From Cricetomys ansorgei (Eukaryota; Chordata; Mammalia; Rodentia; Nesomyidae), in assembly GCA_026225945.1 (NCBI GenBank), contig JAMJFZ010001815.1:3756001-3820000 (forward strand): DNA of 64,000 nt, given 5' to 3'. The notes under the pieces were generated by a model. The model had not been told where the DNA came from, searched no databases, and was given only the letters and a program-made list of their open reading frames with translations. A program made the position numbers and the translations under genes. This document shows positions 54,465-64,000 of the stretch, one piece after another (the stretch's first letter is position 1; each line of letters begins with the position of its first letter).

Positions 54465-55090
54465 AGAAGAATTCTAATGATATCTTGCTCTGCTCATAGA
54501 TTGGTGCCTAGTTTTCATCAGAGGGACTTCTCTCCTGTGGTAGATGGGAGCAGATGCAGAGACCAGAGCCAAACATTGTGCAGAGCTCCAGGAACCCTGT
54601 GGAAGAGAGGAAGAAGGGTTGCTAGGGCCAGAGGGGTCCAGGCATCAGGAAAACAAGCCTCATGTAGTCAGTTGACCAGCGTTCTTGAAGTCCGTCAGAG
54701 CCTAAAGTGGCAGAGAGAGAACCTGCAGGATCCTCTAGATATGTCATGTGATCTTGCAGAGATCCTAGAGGCTAGACTGTATGAGAGGGTTCTCTCACGC
54801 TTTTGCCTGCCCTTGGGACCCATTTCCTCCTGAGGGGCTGGATGTAAGGATTAGTGCCTGGCCTTGTTCCATCATGTTGTGCCTTGCTTAAGCAGTAACC
54901 CCAGGAGGACTGTTCTTTTTTCTGGAGAGAGGCAGGGATGGGGATGAGTGGGTAGGAGTGGGGAGGGTAGATTTGGAGGAGAGGGGAGATGAGAAATGGG
55001 GGGAAGCTAGGAAGAATGGAGGGAAGGGGAAGGGGTGTCCAGCTGTATTATATGATAAAAATAAATAATCAAATAAATAAATAAATAAAC
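54465..55090 (+). mobile_element. Rodent L1 3' UTR with polypurine tract and A-rich tail
   Basis: Typical wording: 'gatgggagcagatgcagaga', 'ccagagccaaacattgtgca', 'gagctccaggaaccctgtgg', 'aagagaggaagaagggttgc', 'cttttgcctgcccttgggac', 'ccatttcctcctgagggg'. A G-rich polypurine stretch (54923-55036) and an AATAAATAA tail follow. This is the last about 0.6 kb of a plus-strand rodent L1. The 125-codon frame at 54456-54833 is L1 3' UTR, not a gene. Confidence 0.92.
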
Positions 55091-56700
55091 TAATTAATAT
55101 TCTTAAAAAGTGTCATCACGCCAACCTGGTGCTGTCTCCATCTTTTTTCCTTCTCTGAGGCAACTGCCTTGTGTCTCTTCCCATCCCCATTCCTATACCC
55201 AATAAGTCTCTAGCATGGGATTGTGTTGCATGATGTGACTTTGTGGTATTTCTTGACTCCCCCATCCCTGAGATCCCCTTCTACTACAAAAACTCTTTCA
55301 GCACTCTGAAAAGAAGAGGATTTCACAATTAAACTGAAGCGTAATTTGATTATAGAATTATATAGGTCAACAGCTATTTACTGGACAGAAAACTAGGGTT
55401 GATGCAGCTATAATGTGGCAAAATGAACTGGTACCAGCTAGACTTGTCTACATGAGAGAGTCATAAGTGATGTTGCTGTACCTGGTAGAAATACAAAATG
55501 AAAAACATTTGCTAAGATAATTTGTCAGTACGTTTCATATGTCTTGGGGCACAACCTCTAAACACTTTTAAAAATTGCTACCCCAAACGTTCTGATTGTA
55601 TATTCACAACTCCAGGGTAGAGTTATTGACAATAGTTAAAAGAACTATTGTAATCTTATTCTAGACTGCTATTCACATGGGAGCAAGTTCAGGATGTGTT
55701 GCTTAGCAATGCAAAGTGCTCCTTGACTTTCAGAGGGGTTACATTGCAATAAACTTATCATAACTTGAGAATATCCCAAGTTGAAAATTGGTTTAACACA
55801 ACGAACATGCTAATTAATAAGCATGGCTCTGCAATGAAGGTCACCTGCTGCCCTGGTCGCCTCCCTTGTGGCTACTAAGTGACTGGGTTGTGATGACACA
55901 CCTCCACCTCACTGCCTTGCAGAGAAGGATACTATTTCATGTTGCTTGAGAAAGATCATAATGCAAAATTTGACTTATAACATTAATGAATACCTATTTC
56001 TTTCATGCTTTAAAATTGGAAATAATCCTAAACTGGAGGACACCTAACATGCATTAGGAAACCAGAATGGCTATCAGCTGTTTTCGCTCTGACTTGCTTG
56101 GTTCTGTGACTTTATTTACTAACTCTTCATTGAAACCTTATTGCATCCCATTTCCTTATCAAGACTCTGGGCCAATTCTGGCCAATTATGCTGTTGATAT
56201 GGGGATGTTAGTGTGCAACTGAGATGCCGATATGGTTTCCTGCATTCCATGTAAGATCTCATATACCCCTGTGACCGATGGCCATTTCTATTTTGTGCCT
56301 GAAGGTTTGAGATGAGCTCAAGATTTACTTGATAACTCGCATGAGCGACAGTTTGGCAAAACTGAGATTTAATCTGAGACATCCTGTGGGAGGAGAAGCA
56401 GTCCTGAGTGTGCTGTGGACCAAGGACACCAATGCTTCAGACCCGTGAGAATGGCACAGAACAGTTGACCTTTTTCTAAAACCAGTGTGTAGAAACTATC
56501 CACCACAGCTCTCTCCTTCCAATAACCGCAATATGGAGACCTCTTACTGAGATGAGATTAGAACCCCCTCCTCATTCAGTTGTATATGTGTATGGTGTTT
56601 TAAAAACACTCTGAGCTTTCAAACTGCTGGTGCAACCCCATCAGAGCACATATCCCACTTGATCCGAGATTTTCAGTATGAGCGTCTCTACTGACTTTAT
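55091..56700. other. Unclassified DNA
   Basis: About 1.6 kb, no supportable gene or repeat; the minus-strand frame 56119-56382 is not recognised. Confidence 0.4.
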
Positions 56701-56716
56701 CCCCTCATTGCTGCAG

Positions 56717-56841
56717 TCAGGTTTCCGGGACCCAGTGTGTAGATTCCAGCAGCAGCCTGGTGGCTACTCTTCTGCTATTCCAAAGCAATCCAGGCAAATG
56801 CCCATCAGTGACATCAAAGGAGGCAGCTGCTATATAACAAG
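56717..56841 (+). other. Candidate 125-base exon
   Basis: The acceptor is TTTATCCCCTCATTGCTGCAG (AG at 56715-56716) and the donor AACAAG|GTAAGG (GT at 56842). One frame is open throughout the segment (41 codons plus 2 bases), including FRDPVCRFQQQPGGYSSAIP. Both splice sites are strong. The peptide is not recognised. It may be a noncoding exon or chance. Confidence 0.25.
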
Positions 56842-56849
56842 GTAAGGCT

Positions 56850-57095
56850 CCCAGCAAGCCAGCAAAAGCAAACACCAAGCACTGAGGCAGTTCTGTATTT
56901 ATGTATCTCTTTCTGTACATTGATATATTTATCTACCAAGCTGTCCAGCTATGTCTCTACATATACTAAAGCACACACAGAGACTAGTACATAGATTTTT
57001 TTACATCTGTATTCTAGATCTATTGTGTAGAAAATATTTCCTATAACTATAAGCTTGTAGACTTACAAAGACTACATCAAGAAGTTGTGACGTAG
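56850..57095. other. Unclassified AT-rich DNA
   Basis: TATGTATCTCTT/CATTGATATATTTATC words; nothing identified. Confidence 0.4.
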
Positions 57096-57099
57096 ATCT

Positions 57100-57870
57100 A
57101 ATAGGATCCAGGAAAGGAAAACAAAAGAAACACTAGGTAATGTCAGATAAAATGATGGATGAAAATTTCCAGGACTGATTAAAGATGTAAGACAACTGAC
57201 TTTGTTTAATCATCAGACACTATAAAGAGGCCCAACATAGGCCTGGAGAGACTAGAATGACAGATTGAAAGTAAAGAAGGAACAAAGTAAAAAAAAAGAA
57301 CAAATCCTTTTCCTAGACAAAACAATGATAAAGGAATTCATCCCCACTAGGCTGCCTTTCAGAAAATTGTCAAAAGGAATCTTTAAAGCTGAAGCCAAAG
57401 ACTATTGAAGTTCCATGTTCAGGACACTCTAGAACTATAATATTCTTTTCTGTTTTGTCACTTACTAGAGAGTTGAAGTTAAAGTATTTTTAAAAATTAT
57501 AAAATAAGTTGTCATGATACGTATATCAAAATGATATAAATTCAGACATTAACACCATAAAATGTAGAGGAGGGAACAAAAATGTGAAGTCGTTGTGAGG
57601 ATCAAACTGAAGCTTTATCAGGATCAAATTGAACCTTTTTCAGTGCAAAATCGATTTTTATAAGTACAGGGTCCTTACCTAAGACTCATGATAACAAGAA
57701 AATATATGGGTAACTCATAAATCAAAAGTCAAAGAAGATTCTAAACATTCCTCCAATAAAACCTATCAAACTGCAGAACAAACAGCAACAAATGACCAAA
57801 ACAAAGTTTCTGCAGTACCGCCAGAAAGCAACAACCACAAAAACAAAACAAAAAAGTTAAGCTATCACTC
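57100..57870 (+). mobile_element. Old L1 (L1M/HAL1-like) fragment
   Basis: A-rich wording on the plus strand: 'aaggaattcatccccactag', 'gctgcctttcagaaaattgt', later 'cgatttttataagtacaggg' and 'cctaagactcatgataacaa'. This resembles the end of ORF1 and the inter-ORF/ORF2 start of old L1M or the related HAL1. No intact frame. Confidence 0.55.
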
Positions 57871-57879
57871 CTCTCCTAC

Positions 57880-58385
57880 AAGACATTTCCCTTTCTGTGG
57901 ACATACATAGATACTGAATAACCCATTAGGGAGGTCATCCCTGGGAGACACTAATTCTCTCTCTCTCAGTAGTCATTGGTTGTCTACAGGTGGGATACCA
58001 TGCAAATTTTCCTGTATTAGCAGGTCTATTGACGTTGTCATTGTTCAAGTCTGTTTATGCAGCCGTTTCTAAGAGTCACAGTCTCACCTAAGACTACCTG
58101 ATATTCTGGCTTTTACAAATCTTTCTGCCCCTTCCTCTGTGATGTTCCCTGAGTCCTAGGTACAGCAGCTGTGTGGAACACGTATCCACTGGGCCAGGGC
58201 TCCCCATGATCTATTAATCTCTGCATTCTGTTCATGTGTAGTTTTCTGTAGTGCTCGCCATTTACTATAAAGAGAAGCTTCTATGACAAGGGGTGAGAGT
58301 TACATTTACCTGTTGGTATAAGGATACGTTTAGGGTACAATAAATTATGCCGGTCCCATAAATTCTACAAAACGTTTAAAGAGAA
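57880..58385 (-). mobile_element. Lx-type L1 3' UTR, antisense
   Basis: 'tctggcttttacaaatcttt', 'ctgccccttcctctgtgatg', 'ttccctgagtcctaggtaca', 'gcagctgtgtggaacacgta', 'tccactgggccagggctccc', 'gtagttttctgtagtgctcg' and 'aaagagaagcttctatgaca' are a textbook antisense Lx-type rodent L1 3' UTR. Confidence 0.88.
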
Positions 58386-58428
58386 ATTCACAACATTCTC
58401 CATCAATTTTACACAAGTTTGAAGAGGC

Positions 58429-58485
58429 ATGAGAACTCATTCCTCATTTTATTTATATTTATGAGAACTCAAGCTCATTTTATTG
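58429..58485. repeat. Short tandem duplication, period 32 bases
   Basis: 'atgagaactcattcctcatt' at 58429 is repeated as 'atgagaactcaagctcattt' at 58461, each followed by TTATT. It looks like a recent slippage/duplication of one unit. Confidence 0.8.
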
Positions 58486-58525
58486 CCTTTATTGGAAAAG
58501 GTATCTGAGAAATCTTCACCCATTG

Positions 58526-58554
58526 TAAAAAAATAAATAAATAAATAAAAATAA
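58526..58554. repeat. (AAAT)n microsatellite
   Basis: About six AAAT/AATA units; possible remnant of a retroposon tail. Confidence 0.9.
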
Positions 58555-58710
58555 GATGGGATCTGGAGTTCTTTCTGGGACTTCAGAGAATCATGGCTGT
58601 GAAGCAATGGAGAGCTTGTTGAAAAGTATTAGACCTACATTAAAATGTACTTGGGTGTGACAATTCAGCTAGGGCAAGAAGCCTTCAGATACACTTAGTT
58701 CTTTTGCTCA

Positions 58711-58832
58711 GTGGAGGGGTTACACAGTGTACCACCATGCTTGCCTGTACTTTTAGGTGGGTGCTAGGATCCTATCTCAGATCCTTATGCTTGCCTAGTA
58801 ATTGCCCAACAATTTAGCTGTCTCCCTAGGGC
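58711..58832 (-). repeat. B4-type SINE fragment
   Basis: 'ggttacacagtgtaccacca', 'tgcttgcctgtacttttagg', 'tgggtgctaggatcctatct', 'agatccttatgcttgcctag', 'aatttagctgtctccctagg' is an antisense B4, with the ID-like head at the right. Confidence 0.8.
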
Positions 58833-59170
58833 CAAGCCTCTTTTGCAGTCAGGGCATTAATTCATCATTGGTTGCACTGGAGTTAAATTTTTACCACAAG
58901 CTGTTTTGGCTGGGGGCACAGGAGAAATATTGCATTGTTCCCTATATTTTACCCTGTCTCATACTGCAATCTATGAAGTGGCTTGCAATGGAATTTTTCT
59001 AGTTCTCTTGTGAATCCTGATTAAATAAAACGATGGTTGGTAGCTGGCTAGTGGAATTCTGGTCTGCTCATTCCTACACTTGTTTTCACACTGACATTTT
59101 AAATATTTGCTGTGGATTCATCTTCGCTTCTATTCTGTTTTGCTTTCCCCTTCCCTAAGTTCCCCTCTAG
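58833..59170. other. Unique DNA upstream of candidate exon
   Basis: No repeat was recognised. It ends with a long pyrimidine-rich run (about 59121-59168) leading to CCCCTCTAG, an excellent splice-acceptor tract. Confidence 0.4.
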
Positions 59171-59296
59171 ATACTCCCAGAAGGACCACAGTCACTGTTG
59201 GTGAAAACGGCAGTGCTCGGAGCCAAGGCAGACACCATTCATCCATCTGCAGGCACCGCAGGGGCCGGTGGCCAGACCACCACTTCCCAGTCCCAG
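59171..59296 (+). other. Best candidate exon of the window (126 bases)
   Basis: Acceptor: a nearly 50-base pyrimidine-rich tract ending CCCCTCTAG (AG at 59169-59170). Donor: AGTCCCAG|GTAAAA (GT at 59297). The 126-base segment is a multiple of three, clearly more G+C-rich than its AT-rich flanks, and open in two forward frames. Frame 0 includes LVKTAVLGAKADTIHPSAG and ends TTTSQSQ. I recognise neither translation. It may be a coding cassette exon or a long-noncoding-RNA exon. The 59107-59340 ATG frame is the second open frame running across it. AT-rich, repeat-free sequence follows. Confidence 0.35.
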
Positions 59297-59299
59297 GTA

Positions 59300-60570
59300 A
59301 AAATATTTTCTTTACCATGACAACCCTAGACCAAGAGTAGAAAACCCAAACACAGCGAGCTTTCCACACGGCCGTTCCATTTGAAATATATTAACACGAA
59401 GTACAAAGGTGTTTTTGATTGTGTCACTTTCAATTACTGTACATTTTATACAGAAAAACATAGGCTTTAACGCAGTTTGTCACACCTTTAAAATGTTTAA
59501 AATAAAACATATCCTTAAAGGATATGTCTTTATGGTTCCTTATAATTAATGACACATTTGGTTAACAGTAACTAAAAGCCATTTATTGTAGCATCTCATT
59601 TGTGTGTGTGTGTGTGTTTTGAGGAAGAAATAGGAATTTACCTTTGTTTGGAACAAAGCAGTGAAAATATTTGGTATAAAGTAAGTGTGTGTGATTCAAA
59701 TACCTTGAGTTTAGGATTACTGGGAAATTAATATATTTTTTAAAATCCTGAACTCAATAAAAGGCTTTGTGGGAGACCGTAGGTAGCAAATGTACATTTG
59801 CATTTTGACCTTGTGGTCAAATATCAGACTTTACTGGCTATGTTTGTGTTTTTTCAAGGTAGCCTTCTGGGACTAACCATTTTTTGAAAATTCAGAATTT
59901 TCAGCATCTATAAATAGCTCCGTAGCACTACACGAGGTGAGAGGAAACCAGTATCCCAACTGAGCAATGGAGAATTTTGAATTTTGAGTTTTGAATAAAA
60001 AGGGGTTTAAATGGCATTTTGGTTTCAATAGTGAAATTAAAAGGAAGAAATAAACCACAGAAGAGAAACAAACAGATGTTACTCCGATAGCTGGATTCCT
60101 TAGGAAATGGACTACAGATTTCAGGAAGCAAAGTATTAACACTGGGCTACATAATCAGCATGATTTGACTGGTTATCTACCAAGTCATTAGGAAGTGTCA
60201 GAAGTATCAAACACACACTGTATCCAAGCAGGAACTGCCATTGGTCTTCTCTGAAATCCCCGCTGCAGATCGTTCTGTATAACTTAATTAGTGAAGTTAA
60301 AATTAAGATGAGACTCCAGTGTGTTTAGATGAAACAATTTCTGTGAGAGGACACTTCATTAAAACATTTAATAATGCAGCAACTCCTGCTTATCAAACAG
60401 CTCACTGGAAAAAAAAAAACATTTTTGCCAATTAATAAAATGATTCAATCTAAAATATTTATCCTGTTCTGGAAAATCCCAGACACCCCTGCTAAGGTTT
60501 GTACCCAGGCTAGGTCTGGCTGTGTGCTGTTTTGCACGACTACTCATGGAACTCTACAGTACTGTGACAG
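59300..60570. promoter_or_regulatory. Candidate regulatory stretch downstream of the candidate exon
   Basis: Transposon-free. 59340-59600 has 'acatatcctt'/'aaggatatgt' perfect inverted arms (59507-59527), TATAATTAATGACAC and GGTTAACAGTAAC. 60140-60400 has AATCAGCATGATTTGAC, CTTAATTAGTGAAG, TTAAAATTAAG and CATTTAATAATGC. A GT microsatellite lies at 59600-59619. Enhancer-like by motif density; inference only. Confidence 0.3.
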
Positions 60571-60574
60571 GGTT

Positions 60575-60660
60575 AGCTATCTCAGCACTTACGAAGCACC
60601 CACTGTGTGCCAAGCACCATCCTAAGCTCTTTGGAAACAACAATGAAAGGGATGAAATAT
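60575..60660. repeat. L2/MIR-type ancient repeat fragment
   Basis: 'tatctcagcacttacgaagc', 'acccactgtgtgccaagcac', 'catcctaagctctttggaaa' matches the mammalian-wide 'tattgagcacctactatgtgccaggcactgttctaagctct' motif. The flanks are too eroded to place it in a family firmly. Confidence 0.6.
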
Positions 60661-60799
60661 GCATCACCACGAGGCTCCTATCTTGAGTCAGACGATGAAC
60701 AAAGATGTAATTTGTTTACTTCAACTATCGCCACAATGATCAACAGTAGATCTTTTATCCAGAAAGAAACATTTTAGTCCTTTTAACTGTCACCTCAGC

Positions 60800-61138
60800 C
60801 TTATTGTGCTGCTGATCACATGGCCATTAATCTATTCTCTACCTTTGTAGCTTTATCAATACTAAACATTGTATAAAAATAGAATTGTATAGTATTCGGT
60901 TTCTGCAATAGCCTTTTGATGTAACATGCTTTTAACTATTTGTCTATACTATAGCAAATGACTATATGTCCTTCTTTTTGCTGCTAAGTGATAATCTGTG
61001 ATGTGGATTTTATTTACCTATTCATCAGTTGACGGGCATATATGTTGTGTTTCTTTTATCTTTATCATGGTTGCTATGAACATTAACGCATTAATGAACA
61101 TTAATTTATGAGTGAATGTCTGTTTTAATGTCTCTTTA
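60800..61138 (-). mobile_element. Old L1 (L1M-like), part 1, antisense
   Basis: Antisense L1M 3' region: 'ttaatctattctctaccttt', 'aatagaattgtatagtattc', 'tatttacctattcatcagtt', 'gacgggcatatatgttgtgt', 'catggttgctatgaacatta' and 'aatgtctctttagg'. It resumes in the same orientation and order at about 62450 after a younger L1. Confidence 0.75.
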
Positions 61139-62440
61139 GGGTTTTATTAGTGTATACTAACTGTATATAATGGGCTCCATTATGACATTTTCATACATGT
61201 ATGAATTTGATCACATTTACCTCCATTACACCTCTTTGTCTGCTCATCTCTCTTCCTCTCCCAACTGGTGTCCTTTCTGCTTTTAAATTTTCTTTGTTAA
61301 ATGACTAAATGAGCTTCATTAGGGTTGCTTACAGGAGTGTGAGTGAGGAATTTTCTACAGGAGCATAGGGACCTTACCAGTAGCTACCCCAGTGAAGAAA
61401 CTCACCCCACAAGACTATGAAAGGCTCAGGAATTCTCAGGAAGAGCTGAGGCTCACAAGCCCCTCCCCCATTTATTATAGAGTGCTTGTGCAGGTAGTCC
61501 AAGCTCTTATATGCTCACTAGTGCAATAGCCGTATCATGATTGGAAGTGTTCTACATCACTCCGCAGTCTTCCTTCTGGACTTATATTCTTTCTGTCTCT
61601 CTATGATGTTTCCTGAGCCTCGAAGGAAGTGGTTTTAATGTCCCATTTATGCCTGATCATTCAACAATAGTTATTCTCAGCATTTGATCAGTTATGAATC
61701 TCTGTGGTTAGTTGCCACTGGCCATTACAGACGGAAGCTTCCCTGACCAAAGCCGGTAGCAACACTGAGCTATGGCCACAGTTACTTAGAAAGCAGTTTA
61801 AGAGACCCATTCTGCCAATTTAGCAAAACAAAGCAATAGCTGTCTGTATGGCCTTTGACATTCCTAGCCATGGAATTTTCATCAGCTTCTTACTACGAGA
61901 TACACATTTCCTCCTGTGGAATGTGTATCAAATCCAAACAGAATGTGGTTAGTTTTTCCCATAACAGATGTGCCACTATTATATCAGTGGAAATATCTTC
62001 TCTTGCTGGCTCCCTGCTCCATAACTGAGTATGATTATTAATGACAATTCTTCCCCAGCCTGCTTAGCATGTTCCAGTACTCTGAGAGCTAGCCCCCAGG
62101 AAGGAAAATTCTGAGCCTGTTCTGGCTTGATTTTTTTATGTCCCGTGACCAGAGCATGGGTGTCTTCAGCAATAGCATTTTACCAGTTCTTTCAGGTAGT
62201 CAATCCATAATAGCAGCAATTGTTTATATTGTTCTGGGGGCCTCAGAGTCGTCCTTGTCTAAAAACTTTAGAAGTATCCTACCCCTTACACTGGAATTTT
62301 CATCTAATAACTTATAGCTACTTGAAACATCTTTATCTACCCAGGCATGCTACCTCTATTCAAACCCTTTAATTTTTTTTTTTTAAATTAGCTTACCGAC
62401 ACTCAGATTTCTTTTTATTACTTTTCACACAGACTTACTG
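61139..62440 (-). mobile_element. Rodent L1 (Lx-like) 3' end inserted into the older L1
   Basis: The left end is antisense L1 3'-terminal wording ('tatataatgggctccattat', 'tcatacatgtatgaatttga', 'tcacatttacctccattaca'). Further right come 'gtggttagttgccactggcc', 'cggaagcttccctgaccaaa' and 'ggtagcaacactgagctatg', typical of rodent L1 3' UTRs. No coding frame remains. The right border is approximate (a T-rich run at about 62372-62384 precedes resumed L1M wording). Confidence 0.65.
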
Positions 62441-62449
62441 ATGTACATT

Positions 62450-63185
62450 CTAACTCTGTTTCCTCTTTTGAGGAACTGACAAGTTATTTTGAAGAGTTAC
62501 TGTATCCATGTACATTCCTTCAGCAGCATATAAAGCATTCAGATTCTCTGTGTTCCCCCAGCACCCGCCACTTGCTTCTATATTCGTTGTAGCCATGGTA
62601 GTGGGTGTGACTGTTTCTGTATGGTTTAAACATCTATCCCCCAGTCACAGTTGATGATGAGCATTCCTCCTGGACCTGTTTCCATCTGTATTTCCTTTGG
62701 AGAAATGTCCATTCAGCTCTTTTGCCTATTTTTAGTTGTGCTATTTATAGTTTTATTATTCACTTTTAAGAGGTCTCTATTCTCTGTGTATTCTAGATAT
62801 GCCTCTTATCAGATAGATGATTTATGAATCTTCTCTGTGTCTTATGTTTTCTTTCTATTTTATGATGGTTTCCTTTGAAACATATTTTTTTTTAAAGAAC
62901 AACTGATTTTTTCTTTAGTCTTTGTGTTTAGACTGTCACACTGTAGAGTCTACCACCAAATTAAAAGTCACAAAGATTTACTTCTATTTTGTTTTTTAAG
63001 TTTTATAATTTTAACTATTCCAACTTTGTCTTTGACCCATTTTGAATTAATTCATGTATGTAGTGTGAAATAGGGGATCATGTGTTATTTTGGGTAGAGA
63101 ATTTATTCCCCCCAAGGAGGAGATACATTTTCTTTTTAGTAAAAGTGTTTTCTAAAAAATAGTACATATTTGTTAAAAATTACTT
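62450..63185 (-). mobile_element. Old L1 (L1M-like), part 2 (ORF2, antisense)
   Basis: Antisense ORF2 wording: 'ttttgaggaactgacaagtt', 'tttcctttggagaaatgtcc', 'attcagctcttttgcctatt', 'ctagatatgcctcttatcag', 'atagatgatttatgaatctt', 'ttttaagttttataatttta', 'tctttgacccattttgaatt' and 'aattcatgtatgtagtgtga'. It continues part 1 (60800-61138) across the inserted L1. Confidence 0.85.
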
Positions 63186-64000
63186 ATGTTATGCTAGGCA
63201 TATTTTCTCTGAGTAAAATAGCCACAATCCTTAGCTTTTAAGGAGGCTTATTTGTCTAGTAATAGATGTAAACAAGTTCATATAACAGAGTAAGGTGACT
63301 TATGAACTGTAGGAGACTTTATTAAGTTGTCAGAATTGACTTCTTAGTTAAATGACTAGAAGAGAGTACAAAGGCCCCAGGGATACGAGGGAAGGGATGG
63401 CAGGTTCCAGGCATATCAATGAAAGAACTCTGAGATGGATGGGCCAAGAGAAAGCCAGTGTAACTGGAAGAAGCACCTAACTTTGAGAACAGAGAGACAT
63501 TGGGGAGGTGTCACTTAGAACAGTGTGAGTTTCAATAGATATATTGGCATGCAGCTGGGAGAATGGGGAGTGCTGAGCAGAGCACCTGATGATCCAGCTT
63601 GGGCATTAGGAAGCCACACTGGTAGAGAGTGAGTGCAGCCGGCTAAAAGGAGGCAATCCAAGCCATTGAAGTAGAAGTTTGGATTCAAAGTCATAGTACT
63701 GAGGATGGTCACAGACTGTGTGCATTTGGATGTTATAATCAGAAGCATGAGATGTGAGAAAGGAGGAAAATACAGGGTCAGTGTTCGGCCACACAGCTAG
63801 AGGTGTGGCTGTCACTGACTACAATGAGGAGAAACAGGAAGATGCTCGTCCTGGGAGCATGGGAGTTCACCTAGGGAATGTGCAGATTCCCGCTAGACAC
63901 AGGAGTGGCAATGTGAAGGGGTTAAGTGGTAGCTCAGTGTGATGTGACTGTGCTGGATATCCTAGTGTGGGGGCTGACAGTGTGGAGTATTGTCGGCAGC
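63186..64000. other. Unclassified DNA, possibly an old LINE 3' region
   Basis: 63360-63900 is purine-rich ('gggccaagagaaagccagtg', 'gggagtgctgagcagagcac', 'gggcattaggaagccacact'). It has the texture of an ancient mammalian LINE/MER consensus, but I cannot name it. The short frames on both strands near 63515-63942 are not supported as genes. The window ends without a feature border. Confidence 0.35.

Noticed and set aside
54456..54833. 125-codon plus-strand open frame
   Set aside because: It lies in recognisable rodent L1 3' UTR, which is noncoding; the frame starts in AT-rich DNA just left of the element and ends within it.
1..64000. A novel prokaryote-style defence, toxin or mobile gene system
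   Set aside because: Both strands show only mammalian repeats, microsatellites and noncoding DNA; no clustered long frames, ribosome binding sites or operons exist.

Overview
The window is mammalian nuclear DNA from a muroid rodent (mouse/rat/hamster type); the exact species cannot be fixed from the sequence. The evidence is the repeat population: B1, B2, B3, B4/RSINE1 and ID SINEs, a 7SL-derived proto-B1, ERVL-MaLR LTRs of the MT and ORR1 types, two URR1 hAT elements, rodent Lx-type L1 3' ends, and older layers shared by placental mammals (L1M, MIR, L2-like, MER5A, MST/MLT1-like LTRs). Microsatellites are frequent and no CpG island is evident. No bacterial, phage or plasmid signature is present.

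I find no protein-coding gene that I can support. The longest ATG-to-stop frames are 60-160 codons, as expected by chance in 64 kb, and several lie inside recognised repeats (for example L1 3' UTR or B4). The window therefore reads as an intergenic interval or gene desert, or as the inside of a large intron.

Layout. 1-4.7 kb: mostly unclassified unique DNA with two B1-like copies. 4.7-9.2 kb: one long, decayed plus-strand L1, broken by a MaLR LTR. 9.2-12.2 kb: unique DNA with a possible exon and an AT-rich block resembling a conserved enhancer. 12.2-14.9 kb: SINEs, CA repeats, and a URR1 element inserted in an L1 3' end. 14.9-17.4 kb: unique DNA and old fragments. 17.4-20.5 kb: an MT LTR that holds a second, nested LTR, abutting a long minus-strand L1. 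20.5-26.5 kb: SINEs, a local duplication, MER5A and L1 pieces. 26.5-34.6 kb: almost repeat-free, including an about 1 kb homeodomain-motif-rich block at 31.2-32.2 kb. 34.6-41.2 kb: ORR1, URR1, SINEs and MIR. 41.2-48.1 kb: about 7 kb with no recognisable transposon and several enhancer-like blocks. 48.1-58.8 kb: LTRs, B3/B4 SINEs and L1s of both strands. 58.8-60.6 kb: unique DNA with the best candidate exon. 60.6-64 kb: an old minus-strand L1 apparently split by a younger minus-strand L1.

The functional signal, if any, is most likely cis-regulatory: clusters of transposon-poor, TAAT/ATTA-rich DNA of the kind that flanks developmental transcription-factor genes. A few possible noncoding or alternative exons have good splice signals. 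Everything functional here is inference from one sequence; cross-species alignment and transcript data would decide it.
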